From contig NZ_AFHI01000056.1 in assembly GCF_000217935.1 (NCBI RefSeq), positions 62,001-126,000 of the forward strand: DNA of 64,000 nucleotides, in the 5' to 3' direction. Shown one piece after another: positions 14,339 through 23,958 of this stretch. Source of the DNA: Rheinheimera sp. A13L. GTDB lineage: Bacteria; Pseudomonadota; Gammaproteobacteria; Enterobacterales; Alteromonadaceae. Below the pieces are notes generated by a model. The model searched no databases and was not told the origin of the DNA. It saw only the letters and a list, made by a program, of their open reading frames with translations. Made by a program: the position numbers and the translations under genes. Each line of letters starts with the position of its first letter. The stretch's first letter is position 1.

Positions 14339-17002
14339 TCAATCTGAAGCCGGAGTTTGCAACGGTAAGGTGATATAAAAAGTACTGCCCTGCCCCTCCA
14401 CACTGTCAAAACCTATAGTGCCGTTCATCCTCTCCATCAGTTCTTTGCAGATACTGAGTCCCAAACCTGTGCCGCCACGCTGGCGGGAATCCGAGCCGTC
14501 GGCCTGAGCAAACTTCTGGAAAATCCGCGAGCGAAATTCCTGCGAAATGCCTGGGCCCTGATCACAAACCTTGATCATTACGTCATGATCCCTGAGGCAA
14601 GCACTCAATTGCACCACAGTACCTGGAGCTGAAAACTTCACAGCGTTGCTGATTAAGTTACTCAGCACTTGCTGCAGGCGCTGGTGGTTTACACTTACCA
14701 GCACACTTGCAGGCAGTTCGTGCAAGTCAAGGCTGAGACGTACAGAAAAATTGTCGGCATAACCCTGATTTTGGGCCAGTGCCTGCTCTAGAAGTTCGCG
14801 TAAATCGGTAAGGCTAAGAGGCAAGCTGGCTTCGCCCAATTCAAGTTTCTCGATATCCAGAATGTCATTCACCAGCAGTACCAGCCGTTCGGTGTTTTTC
14901 TGTGCAAGGCGCAGCATGGTGCCGGCTGTTTCAGGAATAGATCCGAGCACACCAGCATTTACCAGTTCAAGGGAGCCCTTAATGGAGGTCAGCGGGGTTC
15001 TGAGCTCATGGCTGACTGTAGCAACAAATTCGCTTTTCAGCCGCTCTACCTTTTTCCGTTCACTGATGTCATGCAACAGGCAGATAAACCAGATGTGCCC
15101 AGGCAAGGCATAACTGCTCAGGCTGATTTCCAGTTCCAGCAGTTTTTTTTCCGCAGTCACACCTGCAGCCTCGATAGAACGTCCTTGCCGGTTCTGCAAA
15201 AAGAGTGGACTGGCCTGATGAAATTCGGGCAACAAAGTGCCTATATGTAGCCGCTGGAATTGTTTGTAGCCAAACAGCTCCTGTGCGGCGGCATTGGCGC
15301 GTTCAATGGTGCCTGAAGAGTCGAAGATCAGTATAGCTTCAGCGGCATTATCCAGGATCCCGCTCAGTTCCAGAGTCCGTTGCCGGACCAGTCGCCTGAC
15401 TTGTTCGGCCCTTCCAGTCACAGACAACAGAAAACCACCAAGCAGACTACACAACAACAAACCTCCGGCCAGAATGGCCCAGGGTTGCAAACTGCTCTGG
15501 GTCCTGAGGAACTGCTCGCTGGGTAATACTTCCATACTGAACCGGCGACCGGCAATATCAAAGTCTTGCTGCCATACCAGTGGTGCTGCATAGGCTGGAA
15601 GTGCGGTTGTCAGCTTGCTGAAAACAGCCTGTGCATGGCCGTCTGTAATGTCGTCGACCTTTAATTGGAAACTGTCTGCCGGATAGTCACTCAGGGAAGA
15701 CTCAATCACATCAGCTATATGCAGAGCAGCCACCACATAACCTCGCAGTGAGCTGCGGCGTTCGCTGACAGAAGTTGGCGGTTGTGCCTTTGTATAAACG
15801 GGATAAAACAGCAGCATGCCAGTCTTTCGTCTCTGATCCTGAATCAGCTCCAGCGGAGCTGTCAGTTGTGCAGTAGCACTGTCGGCTGCGAGATGCATAG
15901 CGCTTCGACGTAAAGGATCTGAACCCACATCGTAGCCTATTGCATTGAGATTTTTTTCCAGAGGCTCTATAAAAGTGATAGGAAAATAGTCTGTTCTGTT
16001 CGCTGCAGGCACCAGTAGATCATTGTCATTAAGTTCGCTGATCACCACGCCAAGGGGACTGCTGGTCTGGATCCCGGCTTCAAAAGACTGACGTTGCTCT
16101 GAAGTCACTCTGGCGTTCCAGCTCAGAGCACGGATCCCTGGATGATTTTTCGCCATGGCGTCAACAAAGATGGCAAACTCTTGCTGACTAACCTCGTCTG
16201 ATGCAGCAAAAAACCGTTCTATTGGCGCAACCGAGCTGCCATACAAGGCAATGCGTGATTTGACGCTCTGTGCCATTAATTTGGATTGCTCATGAAAGCG
16301 CTGTTGTAGCCTGTTTTGCTCTCCTTCACTGGTACGGAAAAACAGCAACATCATCAGCGCACAACTGAACACTAATGGCAGGCCTACAGTGGCGGCCCTG
16401 CTACGCCATATTTCACGCGGTTTGGCAAAGACAATAAAGACCAACGGTGTAGCAATCATAACCCCTATGCTGTCGCCTATCCACCAACTCCACCAGCTGA
16501 ATATGGTTTGGGCAGGGGTAATGATCTGATGAAAGTACAACACCCAGGTTCCTATGCTTGCACTGATCAGGCAAGTCAGTGGTCCGCCGATAAGAAGCAG
16601 CTGCATAATGCTGCGGTCTTCCGTTAAAGGATTAGGGAAGCTAAGCCTTTGACGGATCAACCATGAAGCACAGAGACACTGGATTGTGGTGCCCAAAGCT
16701 ATACCGCAGGCGACAGGCAGGTGTTGCCAGCTTAATTGTTCGAAACTGCTGGCAGCTATGCTCAGGTTAAGCAAGGTAGAGCCAAGAAAAACCCCGGGCA
16801 ACATAGGGTAACCCCAGATCAACACAGCGGCCAGAGCAATCCCCACCGGAGGAAAAATAGCGCTGATAAAGCCCGGAGGTACCGCCAGCAGCATTGCCAG
16901 TTGACCGCTGAGCAGGTAAGCAAAAGACAGCAAAGCGATTTTTCCGGTAAAGGAAAGCACATGCATAATGGGGGTTGGTATGGTCAGGTTCAGTACTGTC
17001 AT
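14339..17002 (-). CDS. MASE1-CHASE-PAS hybrid-type membrane histidine kinase (no receiver)
   Basis: An 887-residue sensor kinase. The N terminus (1-~280) is a multi-helix MASE1 sensor (PPGFISAIFPPVGIALAAVLIWGY). It is followed by a CHASE domain (about 280-470, including GIRALSWNARVTSEQRQSFE), another helix near 510, a PAS domain (ILDNAAEAILIFDSSGTIERANAA), a HisKA dimerisation domain with phospho-acceptor His665 in SHELRTPLTSIKGS, and a HATPase domain (NLISNAVKFS, GPGIS, GTGLGLSICKELM). There is no receiver or HPt, and no adjacent response regulator on its strand. The signal sensed is unknown; CHASE domains usually bind small extracellular ligands. Confidence 0.9.
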   Translation of the reverse strand: MTVLNLTIPTPIMHVLSFTGKIALLSFAYLLSGQLAMLLAVPPGFISAIFPPVGIALAAVLIWGYPMLPGVFLGSTLLNLSIAASSFEQLSWQHLPVACGIALGTTIQCLCASWLIRQRLSFPNPLTEDRSIMQLLLIGGPLTCLISASIGTWVLYFHQIITPAQTIFSWWSWWIGDSIGVMIATPLVFIVFAKPREIWRSRAATVGLPLVFSCALMMLLFFRTSEGEQNRLQQRFHEQSKLMAQSVKSRIALYGSSVAPIERFFAASDEVSQQEFAIFVDAMAKNHPGIRALSWNARVTSEQRQSFEAGIQTSSPLGVVISELNDNDLLVPAANRTDYFPITFIEPLEKNLNAIGYDVGSDPLRRSAMHLAADSATAQLTAPLELIQDQRRKTGMLLFYPVYTKAQPPTSVSERRSSLRGYVVAALHIADVIESSLSDYPADSFQLKVDDITDGHAQAVFSKLTTALPAYAAPLVWQQDFDIAGRRFSMEVLPSEQFLRTQSSLQPWAILAGGLLLCSLLGGFLLSVTGRAEQVRRLVRQRTLELSGILDNAAEAILIFDSSGTIERANAAAQELFGYKQFQRLHIGTLLPEFHQASPLFLQNRQGRSIEAAGVTAEKKLLELEISLSSYALPGHIWFICLLHDISERKKVERLKSEFVATVSHELRTPLTSIKGSLELVNAGVLGSIPETAGTMLRLAQKNTERLVLLVNDILDIEKLELGEASLPLSLTDLRELLEQALAQNQGYADNFSVRLSLDLHELPASVLVSVNHQRLQQVLSNLISNAVKFSAPGTVVQLSACLRDHDVMIKVCDQGPGISQEFRSRIFQKFAQADGSDSRQRGGTGLGLSICKELMERMNGTIGFDSVEGQGSTFYITLPLQTPASD

Positions 17003-17272
17003 CTGCTACCGCATTTCGCTGAAAAGGTAAGCCCGGCATTGCCCAACCAAGTGAAGGCATACACAGCTTTAATTTGACTAAAACAACGTTTTTCCGCCTT
17101 GTGATTATTTGATTCAGCGTAGCGGTTTGCACCAACAATTATTGACTGTTTGTCAGTGACTTATATTCAATTCAAAGATCTCAATCCTAAGATAGCTCAA
17201 GCCACAAACTTCAGCCAATAAATCCAGTGTGCTGAAGACAGATTGAGTTATTTTTGGCTGCCGTTTCAGATA

Positions 17273-17307
17273 AAAACAGGGCAAGACTTTGGATCTTACC
17301 CTGTTTT
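17273..17307 (-). terminator. Terminator of the PHB-depolymerase-like gene, in a 334-bp gene-free stretch
   Basis: The stem AAAACAGGGCAAGA (17273-17286) pairs with TCTTACCCTGTTTT (17294-17307) with one mismatch; on the minus strand it ends in a T-run. It lies 30 bp beyond the esterase stop. The rest of 17003-17336 should contain the histidine kinase promoter, but I see no clear -10/-35 pair and nothing else in it. Confidence 0.75.
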
Positions 17308-17336
17308 CATTGAGCCACCACTTAGCGGCAATTTAA

Positions 17337-19244
17337 CTACTGCGGACAAGCCCCCACTTGCCAATAACCTGCACTGGTGGAAGATAAAACACTGACCCCC
17401 CAGGTCGAACCTGCCAGTGCTGTATTGCTGCCGGTCGCGAAATAATTTGGCGTATAAGGATTACCGGAACTATAGGCCCGGCCTGCCAGTTTGTGGCTGT
17501 AGTTATTGGTACTGAACTGCACACAATCTGCTGGTGGTGGTGTTGGATCGCCACCATCCTCTCCTCCACCTGCGCTGCTGCAACTTTGAGTGGGGCCAAA
17601 ACAACTGGCGTCATTATCCTGCCAACGGCATTGGTTGCCTGTAACCAGCTGTTCACGCAGTATAAAACTGGCGGTGCTGTATTCCAGATAACAGTTGGCA
17701 TAGTTGGTGTAATTTAACCGGCCCGCAGCAATGTGCTGATCCAGAGTCGCGTTTTGCCCCGCATCTATGCTGAAGTTAACTAATTCCGAACTTAGCAAGC
17801 CTCCGGCATCCAGTGCTGTGACTAAAGCCGTATTGTTACCTCCAGCCAGAGCACAACGCTGTGCACTAAATAAATCGCCGTTCAAAGTGGCAGCTACAGT
17901 GCCGGTACTGAATTCAACGCTGACCGAAGCCAAATCGCGATTTAAATCAAACACCCTTCCTGTAACTGTCGCACATTGGCCCTCAACACTCACAGCAAGT
18001 TCACTCAGCTCTGGCGCAGTGGCAGGAGGTGGTGGACCAAGCAGAACCGAAGTGCTGTAGGGGTTACTCGCCAGCCCTTCACTGTCAGTGGCTGTCACTG
18101 TCACTTGATACCAGTCATTGGCTAAAACCGGGCTGGTCAGGCTGAAGTTGCCTGTAGTGTTGGGCGTTGCGCTGACACTCACCGTCTGGTTCATGCTGTT
18201 ATTAAAACTGGCGTTGACACTGATGGGATCTGCGTCGGCATCTGTTGCTTTCCCACTGACACTGATTTGATTCGAGCCCTGACTGACACTGATCTGGGTC
18301 AGCTCCGGCGCGCTGTTACGGTTTACCCTTTGGTTATTGTCGCGGAAATACTGCCCTAAATAACTGGCGTAGTTAATACCGTTGCCATTGATATAAGAGC
18401 CGCTGGCGCCCTGACCACCAGACCAGGCGTGATCCACACTATTGAGCCATAACATAGACACCCGGCCGTTTTGCCACAGTGTTTCATCTGCAGTCCGGCC
18501 CGTGCCGTTGCTGATCAGATTTTCGCCATTGATTCGGCTTACATTGTATAAATCAGCCATGCCTGTGGCATTTTGCTCGTTGTAGCAAAGGTTCACTGTA
18601 GTGTCGTTACGGCCATGGGCAATAGAGGCAATCTGGCTGCTGAAATGACTGGCATAACTGCCTGCATATTGGTTACAACGTGTCGCAACATCCGCGGTTT
18701 CACAAGGCCCAAGAGCACCGTTAGAACTGGTGCCTATGCTTGGGCCTGCACTAACGCCAACACCTGCAAAAATATCAGGTGCAATACAAGCTGTGGTATG
18801 GGCAAAAGAGGCTCCAGAGGATAAACCGGCAATATAGACCTGGTTCGGATCGATCTGATAACCTGGGTTGGCCATTAAGGCAGTGGCCAGATTGACCAGG
18901 TTTTTATAGTCGCCGCTACTGCGGTTTCTGGTACCCTGCCAGTAGGACCAGCAGCCAAAACCCGCTTTATTCATTGCATCAGGTACTGCGATCACTAAAC
19001 CATATTGCTCAGCCGCTTGCGCCAGATTGGCGGTTAAATAAGCATCAACCGACTGAGTACAACCATGCAATACCACCAGTAAGCCCCGGCCCTGACCAAT
19101 AGAAGATACTGAATCCGGGGTATATAAATGTACTTTGTTAAAGCCGCCAACTGCCTGATTTTGTTGCCAGCTACCGGCCAAAGCAGGTGAAGAGAAGAGG
19201 CCCAGCGCTAACAGAGCCGCCAGAGGGTAAGAATATTTTTGCAC
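17337..19244 (-). CDS. Secreted PHB-depolymerase family esterase with C-terminal binding domains
   Basis: A 635-residue extracellular esterase. A signal peptide is cleaved near Ala23. The catalytic domain (about 25-310) has the lipase box GLSSGAS (nucleophile Ser143), the Asp in HGRNDTTV and the His in VDHAWSGG. Next come Ig-like beta modules (ISVSQGSNQISVSGKATDADADPISV...) and a Cys-rich C-terminal module (CVQFSTNNYSHKLAGRAYSSG ... YWQVGACP), probably for substrate attachment. Family members hydrolyse polyhydroxyalkanoates, while some cleave feruloyl or acetyl-xylan esters, so the polymer is not certain. The start is GTG 19242-19244 with AAGGAA upstream. It is a single-gene unit with its own terminator. 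Confidence 0.82.
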   Translation of the reverse strand: MQKYSYPLAALLALGLFSSPALAGSWQQNQAVGGFNKVHLYTPDSVSSIGQGRGLLVVLHGCTQSVDAYLTANLAQAAEQYGLVIAVPDAMNKAGFGCWSYWQGTRNRSSGDYKNLVNLATALMANPGYQIDPNQVYIAGLSSGASFAHTTACIAPDIFAGVGVSAGPSIGTSSNGALGPCETADVATRCNQYAGSYASHFSSQIASIAHGRNDTTVNLCYNEQNATGMADLYNVSRINGENLISNGTGRTADETLWQNGRVSMLWLNSVDHAWSGGQGASGSYINGNGINYASYLGQYFRDNNQRVNRNSAPELTQISVSQGSNQISVSGKATDADADPISVNASFNNSMNQTVSVSATPNTTGNFSLTSPVLANDWYQVTVTATDSEGLASNPYSTSVLLGPPPPATAPELSELAVSVEGQCATVTGRVFDLNRDLASVSVEFSTGTVAATLNGDLFSAQRCALAGGNNTALVTALDAGGLLSSELVNFSIDAGQNATLDQHIAAGRLNYTNYANCYLEYSTASFILREQLVTGNQCRWQDNDASCFGPTQSCSSAGGGEDGGDPTPPPADCVQFSTNNYSHKLAGRAYSSGNPYTPNYFATGSNTALAGSTWGVSVLSSTSAGYWQVGACPQ

Positions 19245-19413
19245 TTTGTCTGTTCCTTATCTTTATTGTTTTGATGAACACCGAAGCAACGCAGCCCTTC
19301 CCTGTTTGTTCGTTAGCAACTACAGCAGCAGGCTTTGGCGTGAAAAAAACTATAGATGGAACAGCTAAAAAGCGCGGTAGTACTTTAGTGCTGTGAGCAA
19401 TGAGCACAAAGGT

Positions 19414-19437
19414 CAAGGGCGCATTGCTGCGCCCTTG
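19414..19437. terminator. Inverted repeat, possible terminator between VOC gene and esterase
   Basis: A perfect 10-bp stem (CAAGGGCGCA / TGCGCCCTTG) with a TTGC loop lies just downstream of the VOC-protein stop on the minus strand. It has no T-run on either strand, so a terminator role is only probable. Confidence 0.45.
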
Positions 19438-19468
19438 TTGAACAACTATTTTATGATGACTGCTGAGA

Positions 19469-19936
19469 TCACGGGGGCCCAAACATCTGTGCAGAACGTT
19501 TTGCCATTTCTTCTTCAGATACATCTTCTACGTGAGTAGAAATCATCCACAGATGACCAAAAGGGTCTTGCAGACAACCACTGCGATCGCCCCAGAACTG
19601 ATCCGACACCGGCATGGTTAACGCAGCACCAGCAGCTACAGCCCGTTCAACAAAGGCATCGACATCGGGCACATAAAGCATCAAAGTCACAGGGCTGTTG
19701 CCCAGCATATCGGGACTTTTAGTACCCCATTGATCATTTTGTTCGCTGAACATAAATGTGGCACTGCCGATACGCATTTCAGCATGCATCACAGCTCCGG
19801 ATGGCATATTCATCCGCATTATGGTTTCGGCACCAAAAGCCTTTTGATAAAACTCAAATGCCGCAGCCGCATTTTTAATCACCAGATAAGGCAATACTGC
19901 AGCGTAACCCGCTGGAATAGCCTGAACATCGGACAT
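19469..19936 (-). CDS. VOC-superfamily (PhnB/glyoxalase-like) protein
   Basis: About 155 residues of the vicinal-oxygen-chelate fold. The two beta-alpha-beta-beta-beta modules are seen in PYLVIKNAAAAFEFYQKAFGAE ... MHAEMRIGSATFMFSE and VTLMLYVPDVDAFVERAVAAGA ... WGDRSGCLQDPFGHLWMISTH, the typical PhnB-like layout. Substrate specificity cannot be read from the sequence. The start ATG 19934-19936 (MSDVQAIP) is set by a strong AAAAGGAG site; an upstream in-frame ATG would add eight residues. It is transcribed alone, and the neighbours give no functional hint. Confidence 0.85.
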   Translation of the reverse strand: MSDVQAIPAGYAAVLPYLVIKNAAAAFEFYQKAFGAETIMRMNMPSGAVMHAEMRIGSATFMFSEQNDQWGTKSPDMLGNSPVTLMLYVPDVDAFVERAVAAGAALTMPVSDQFWGDRSGCLQDPFGHLWMISTHVEDVSEEEMAKRSAQMFGPP

Positions 19937-20012
19937 AAGTTTCTCCTTTTGATCATACACAGGACCTTTAAAACGCTATCAGTATAGTCAGAGAGCAACA
20001 GGCTGCATCAAA

Positions 20013-20510
20013 TCAGGCTAACTGCTGTTTGAGTACATCGACCACGGATTGAAACTCTGTCTTGTTTTTTTCATTCAACGCAATCAGTGCTTCGTGTGCA
20101 TGCAGGATCATCAGGCCTTTTTGCTGATCGCTGTAGGGCTGGGCCTGAACGCTGGTCATATCAACAGCTTGATTTGTAGGCTGCTGCACAATATCAAAAG
20201 CCTGATCCAGACAGAGGCTAAACAGCAATTCGTTGACCGCAGGCACAGTGCAAAACAAAGTGGGTTTGGGTAAATCTTGCTGCTGACAATAACGCGCCAG
20301 ACTGGCCAGTAAACCTATATAGGTGCTGTCCATAAAGCTGGCTTCGTTTAAATCCACCACCACTTGTTTACACTGCAGTTTTGCAGAAAACAACCGTTCA
20401 ACCAAATCGTCCATGCCGGTGGCATTGGTGTAACGCAGCTCACCACATAATTTAAAATAACAGCAGTGTTCAACGCAGGCGAACAGAATTTGATCTTGTG
20501 GTGTCGTCAT
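20013..20510 (-). CDS. STAS-domain anti-sigma factor antagonist-like protein
   Basis: A 165-residue STAS protein. The core (about 8-110) has LCGELRYTNATGMDDL and VVVDLNEASFMDSTYIGLLASLAR; Ser62 sits at the usual phosphorylation position of SpoIIAA-type antagonists. A C-terminal extension of about 55 residues (YSDQQKGLMILHAHEALIALNEKN...) is predicted helical. It lies 11 bp downstream of the SpoIIE-type phosphatase gene, its likely partner: the phosphatase would dephosphorylate it and so control release of a partner protein. The anti-sigma target and the matching kinase are not in the window. Confidence 0.83.
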   Translation of the reverse strand: MTTPQDQILFACVEHCCYFKLCGELRYTNATGMDDLVERLFSAKLQCKQVVVDLNEASFMDSTYIGLLASLARYCQQQDLPKPTLFCTVPAVNELLFSLCLDQAFDIVQQPTNQAVDMTSVQAQPYSDQQKGLMILHAHEALIALNEKNKTEFQSVVDVLKQQLA

Positions 20511-20521
20511 AGTTTTACTCT

Positions 20522-21853
20522 TTATTTGCGTGAGTGACGGGTTAACTTCAGTATAGTTAAATCGTCTGGTAAAGGCTGGGTTGGATCTATGGCTAAAGCC
20601 TTAAGCAAAGCGGCAATGTCGTTTTGTTCTGCACTGACCTGCAATAAATACTGCAGTTTCTGCTCTGTGTTTTGTTGTGGCAATACATCTAACACACCGT
20701 CGGACCACAACACTAAGCTGCTGTTTTCCTGTATCAACAAGCGGTGATTCGTGTAATGAGCAAAATCAAACATACCCACTGGAGTACTTTTTAATTCCAG
20801 ATAGCTGCCATGCTGCTGTTGCACGAGCAAAGGCCAGGGAAAAGCCCCTGCATTGGCATAGGTTATTTCTGCAGTCCGGGTGTCCAGCACCGCATAAAAT
20901 AAGGCTATGTATTTGCCGATTTTTTCTTTCAGCAGCTCTTTGTTTAATTCAGCCAAAACAGCAGCAGGGTCAATAATATGGTCGCAGGTGCCACGCTGAT
21001 AACGTTCCAGTTTAGCGCTGATAAAACGCTTCAGATACACAGTCACAAAGGCAGATGCCACGCCGTGGCCTGACACATCAGCAATATAAAACGCCACCTT
21101 ATGCTCATCGACCGCAAAATAATCGACAAAATCACCACTCATAAATTCAGATGGATACAAGGCATGGCAAAACTGATACTCAGCACAATGGAAACTTGGC
21201 GGTGGTAACATTTTAAACTGCACCTGCTTGCCGGCTTTTTCACCCGCTTCCAGTTCCGCCAATGAATGCTGTAACTGCTGATTACTGCTCTGCAATTGCT
21301 CTGTTCTGGCCTGAACTTGCTGCTCAAGGCTGGCGTTCAGCTGCGCCAACTGCTCAATCGCCATATAGGCTCTTAACGCAGACACCACACTGGTCGTCAG
21401 GCGCTGCACTGTCAGTTCAGTTTTAGAGCGGTAATCATTGATATCATAATCCAGCACTATACGATGCTCAGGCGCCTGACCCGGCTGACCTGTACGTAAA
21501 ATAATACGCACCAGCTGGTTTTGTAGCTGGTCACGAATGTAGCGTACCAGTACAAGGCCGGCATCGTCAGTTTCCATCACGACATCCAGCAGTATCAGCG
21601 CTATATTGCTGTTCCTTTCCAGAATATCCCTGGCTTCGGCGGCACTGTAAGCACTGATAAACTGCAGTTTATGCTGTAAAAAAGTAAAATCACGCAGCGC
21701 TAATAAGGTGATCTGATGTATTTCTGGCTCATCATCGACAATAAGTACTGTCCAGCAGGGTTGCTGATCGTCATCCGCTTCAGCATCAACGGCAAACAAC
21801 AGTTCATCGTCATCAGAGCCTTGAGTTGGCTGGGCATTAAAGTGTTGTTCCAT
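20522..21853 (-). CDS. Response regulator with SpoIIE-type PP2C phosphatase output
   Basis: About 443 residues: an N-terminal receiver (LIVDDEP; phospho-acceptor Asp90 in ILLDVVME), a coiled-coil linker (QLNASLEQQVQARTEQLQSSNQQL) and a PP2C/SpoIIE phosphatase domain (SGDFVDYFAVDEHKVAFYIADVSGHGVASAFV; later LVLWSDGVLDV). The Asp residues of SGDF, ADVSGHG and SDGV are the metal ligands. Similar HsbR/CrsR-type regulators often carry an extra HATPase kinase domain; none is present here. The start ATG 21851-21853 has AAGGAA upstream. It is the first gene of a two-gene operon with the STAS protein. Confidence 0.88.
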   Translation of the reverse strand: MEQHFNAQPTQGSDDDELLFAVDAEADDDQQPCWTVLIVDDEPEIHQITLLALRDFTFLQHKLQFISAYSAAEARDILERNSNIALILLDVVMETDDAGLVLVRYIRDQLQNQLVRIILRTGQPGQAPEHRIVLDYDINDYRSKTELTVQRLTTSVVSALRAYMAIEQLAQLNASLEQQVQARTEQLQSSNQQLQHSLAELEAGEKAGKQVQFKMLPPPSFHCAEYQFCHALYPSEFMSGDFVDYFAVDEHKVAFYIADVSGHGVASAFVTVYLKRFISAKLERYQRGTCDHIIDPAAVLAELNKELLKEKIGKYIALFYAVLDTRTAEITYANAGAFPWPLLVQQQHGSYLELKSTPVGMFDFAHYTNHRLLIQENSSLVLWSDGVLDVLPQQNTEQKLQYLLQVSAEQNDIAALLKALAIDPTQPLPDDLTILKLTRHSRK

Positions 21854-22057
21854 ACAGCTTTCCTTCACATTAATGTCTGTTCGCACGAGTTGAAGAAGTG
21901 CAGAGGCATAGCTTAACTATAGCCGCCTGTAATTAACCTGCAGTCCGGGTTTTGTTATCCAGCTCAGAAAACCCTTTTCTTTCAGTGCCGGATCCGGCCA
22001 GCTTTTTTTCCTCCGCCAAGTTACACTCTGTTTAGTTTCTGCTGATGAGTCTTCGCC

Positions 22058-23461
22058 ATGCTGGATCCCCTGGTCTGTCAACAAGCCCGTTTATCGCGTG
22101 ACAGTCGTTTTGATGGCCTGTTTTTTATTGCGGTAAAAAGTACTGGTATTTATTGCCGCACTATTTGCCCGGCAAAGTCTCCGGCTGAACATCAGGTGAG
22201 TTATTTTTCCTGTGCAGCAGCGGCCGCGGCTGCGGGTTACCGACCTTGTTTACGTTGCAGACCCGACAGTGCGCCACAGTCGCCCGCCTGGTTGGGCGTG
22301 GAAACCAGTGTCCGGCGGGCTTTAAAACTGATAGCAGAAGGAGCTTTGGTCCATGGCGATCAGGCCGCTTTAGCCTCGCGCCTTGGCATCAGCGAACGTT
22401 ATTTACGTAAGCTGTTTCAGCAACATTTAGGGGTTGCGCCCAAACAATATGCTTTGTATCAACAAGTGCTTTTGGCTAAGCAGCTGCTGCATCAAAGCCA
22501 ATTGCCCGTGCATCAGATCGCCGCTTTATCTGGTTTTCACAGTATCCGGCGTTTTAACGATGCCTTTAAGCAGCAGTTGCTGCTAAACCCAAGCCAAATT
22601 CGCCGTAAAAAAATGACAGGACACTCTTCAGTGATTGAATTACAACTTAGTTACAGGCCGCCTTTAAACTGGCAAGCTCAGCTGGATTTCTGGCGTCAGC
22701 GTACTTTGGATGGCATGGAGTGGGTGAAAGGTGATGCTTATGGCAGAACTTTTAGCTGGCCAACAGCAGAAGGACTGGTGCATGGCTGGTTTGAGTTAAG
22801 TCCGGTCAAAGAAGGTGTGATGCAGTTAAAACTGCATTGGCCCAGCCAGCAGGAGCTGACCTCTGTGCTGCAACGTATTCGCCAACTGGCCGATTTAGAT
22901 GCCAATATGCCACAGATAGAACAGCAGCTTGCACCTGTGTTTGGCGACTTTCTGGAACCAGGCTTACGGCTGCCGGGTTTATGGAGTCCTTTTGAAGCCG
23001 CAGTACGGGCTATTTTAGGTCAGCAAGTCAGTGTGCAGGGAGCCCGAACTCAACTGAACCGTTTACTGGCAGAATTAGCAGAACCATTGGCTGATGATCC
23101 AGAGAAAAAGCTATTCCCTACCCCAGAAACTATCAGTCAAAACGAGCTTTTAATGCTTAAAGTGCCACAAGCCAGACGCGATACCTTAAAACAACTGGCC
23201 GCTACCGTAATTGCAGAACCACAAAGTACACCGGATGACTGGTTAAAACTTAAAGGCATAGGGCCATGGACTGTGGCCTACAGCAAAATGCGTGGCCTTG
23301 CCGATCCGGATATTTGGTTAGGGGGTGATTTAGGCGTGCAAAAAGCCTTAAAACGCCATGGGGATATCACACCAGAGCAACTGGCTCCCTGGCGCAGTTA
23401 TGCCACCTTTCAACTGTGGTTTAGCTTATCCCGCCCTGCAATAACGGAGGACATCAAATGA
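22058..23461 (+). CDS. alkA: Ada-AlkA fusion: methyl sensor/regulator and DNA-3-methyladenine glycosylase II
   Basis: A 467-residue fusion. The N-terminal Ada zinc domain has Cys33, Cys37, Cys64 and Cys67 with the same spacing as the zinc and methyl-acceptor cysteines of E. coli Ada. An AraC-type helix-turn-helix follows (ALASRLGISERYLRKLFQQHLG; IAALSGFHSIRRFNDAFK). The C-terminal half is an AlkA glycosylase: LPGLWSPFEAAVRAILGQQVSV, the helix-hairpin-helix LKGIGPWTVAY, and catalytic Asp424 in LGGDLGV. It should both sense methyl-phosphotriesters to induce the response and excise alkylated bases. Its stop overlaps the ogt start (ATGA), so the two are co-translated. Confidence 0.92.
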   Translation: MLDPLVCQQARLSRDSRFDGLFFIAVKSTGIYCRTICPAKSPAEHQVSYFSCAAAAAAAGYRPCLRCRPDSAPQSPAWLGVETSVRRALKLIAEGALVHGDQAALASRLGISERYLRKLFQQHLGVAPKQYALYQQVLLAKQLLHQSQLPVHQIAALSGFHSIRRFNDAFKQQLLLNPSQIRRKKMTGHSSVIELQLSYRPPLNWQAQLDFWRQRTLDGMEWVKGDAYGRTFSWPTAEGLVHGWFELSPVKEGVMQLKLHWPSQQELTSVLQRIRQLADLDANMPQIEQQLAPVFGDFLEPGLRLPGLWSPFEAAVRAILGQQVSVQGARTQLNRLLAELAEPLADDPEKKLFPTPETISQNELLMLKVPQARRDTLKQLAATVIAEPQSTPDDWLKLKGIGPWTVAYSKMRGLADPDIWLGGDLGVQKALKRHGDITPEQLAPWRSYATFQLWFSLSRPAITEDIK

Positions 23462-23958
23462 AACAACTGCAATTTTCAACACCTTTAGGAGCCTTGGTTG
23501 TCACTGCAAATGCCAAGGGGATTGAGTCAATTTTGTTTCGCGACGCTGCAGAGGCTTCGGATCACAGCAACGATATGTTACTGCAGGACTGCAAAGCCCA
23601 GTTTGATGCGTATTTCAAAGGAAGCCTGCAGCAATTTGATTTGCCCTTAGCCGCCATTGGCACGGATTTCCAGCAAGCGGTCTGGCAGCAGTTGAGCAAA
23701 ATTCCTTTTGCACAGCTGCGTAGCTACAGCGATATTGCCCATGCACTGAATAACCCAAAAGCAGTGCGGGCCGTAGGTGCAGCCAATGGCCGTAACCCAC
23801 TGACCATCATTGTGCCCTGCCACAGAGTGATAGGAGCCAATGGCACCTTAACAGGCTATGCCGGCGGCTTAGAGCGCAAAGACTGGCTGCTGAAACATGA
23901 ACAAAACGCAGCGCAGGCCTTGGGCTTGTTTCAGCTGGAAGCCAGCATAGCTCCGTAG
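23458..23958 (+). CDS. ogt: Methylated-DNA--[protein]-cysteine S-methyltransferase
   Basis: A 166-residue suicide methyltransferase that repairs O6-methylguanine and O4-methylthymine. The active-site motif IVPCHRVIG holds the acceptor Cys121; FQQAVWQQLSKIPFAQLRSYSDIA and AVGAANGRNPL are the DNA-binding helix-turn-helix region. The length matches Ogt/MGMT proteins without the Ada sensor domain. It overlaps the Ada-AlkA gene by four bases, forming a compact alkylation-repair operon. The stop codon (TAG 23956-23958) lies inside the REP-like hairpin repeat that starts at 23953, so the repeat has shaped the 3' end of the gene. Confidence 0.93.
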   Translation: MKQLQFSTPLGALVVTANAKGIESILFRDAAEASDHSNDMLLQDCKAQFDAYFKGSLQQFDLPLAAIGTDFQQAVWQQLSKIPFAQLRSYSDIAHALNNPKAVRAVGAANGRNPLTIIVPCHRVIGANGTLTGYAGGLERKDWLLKHEQNAAQALGLFQLEASIAP

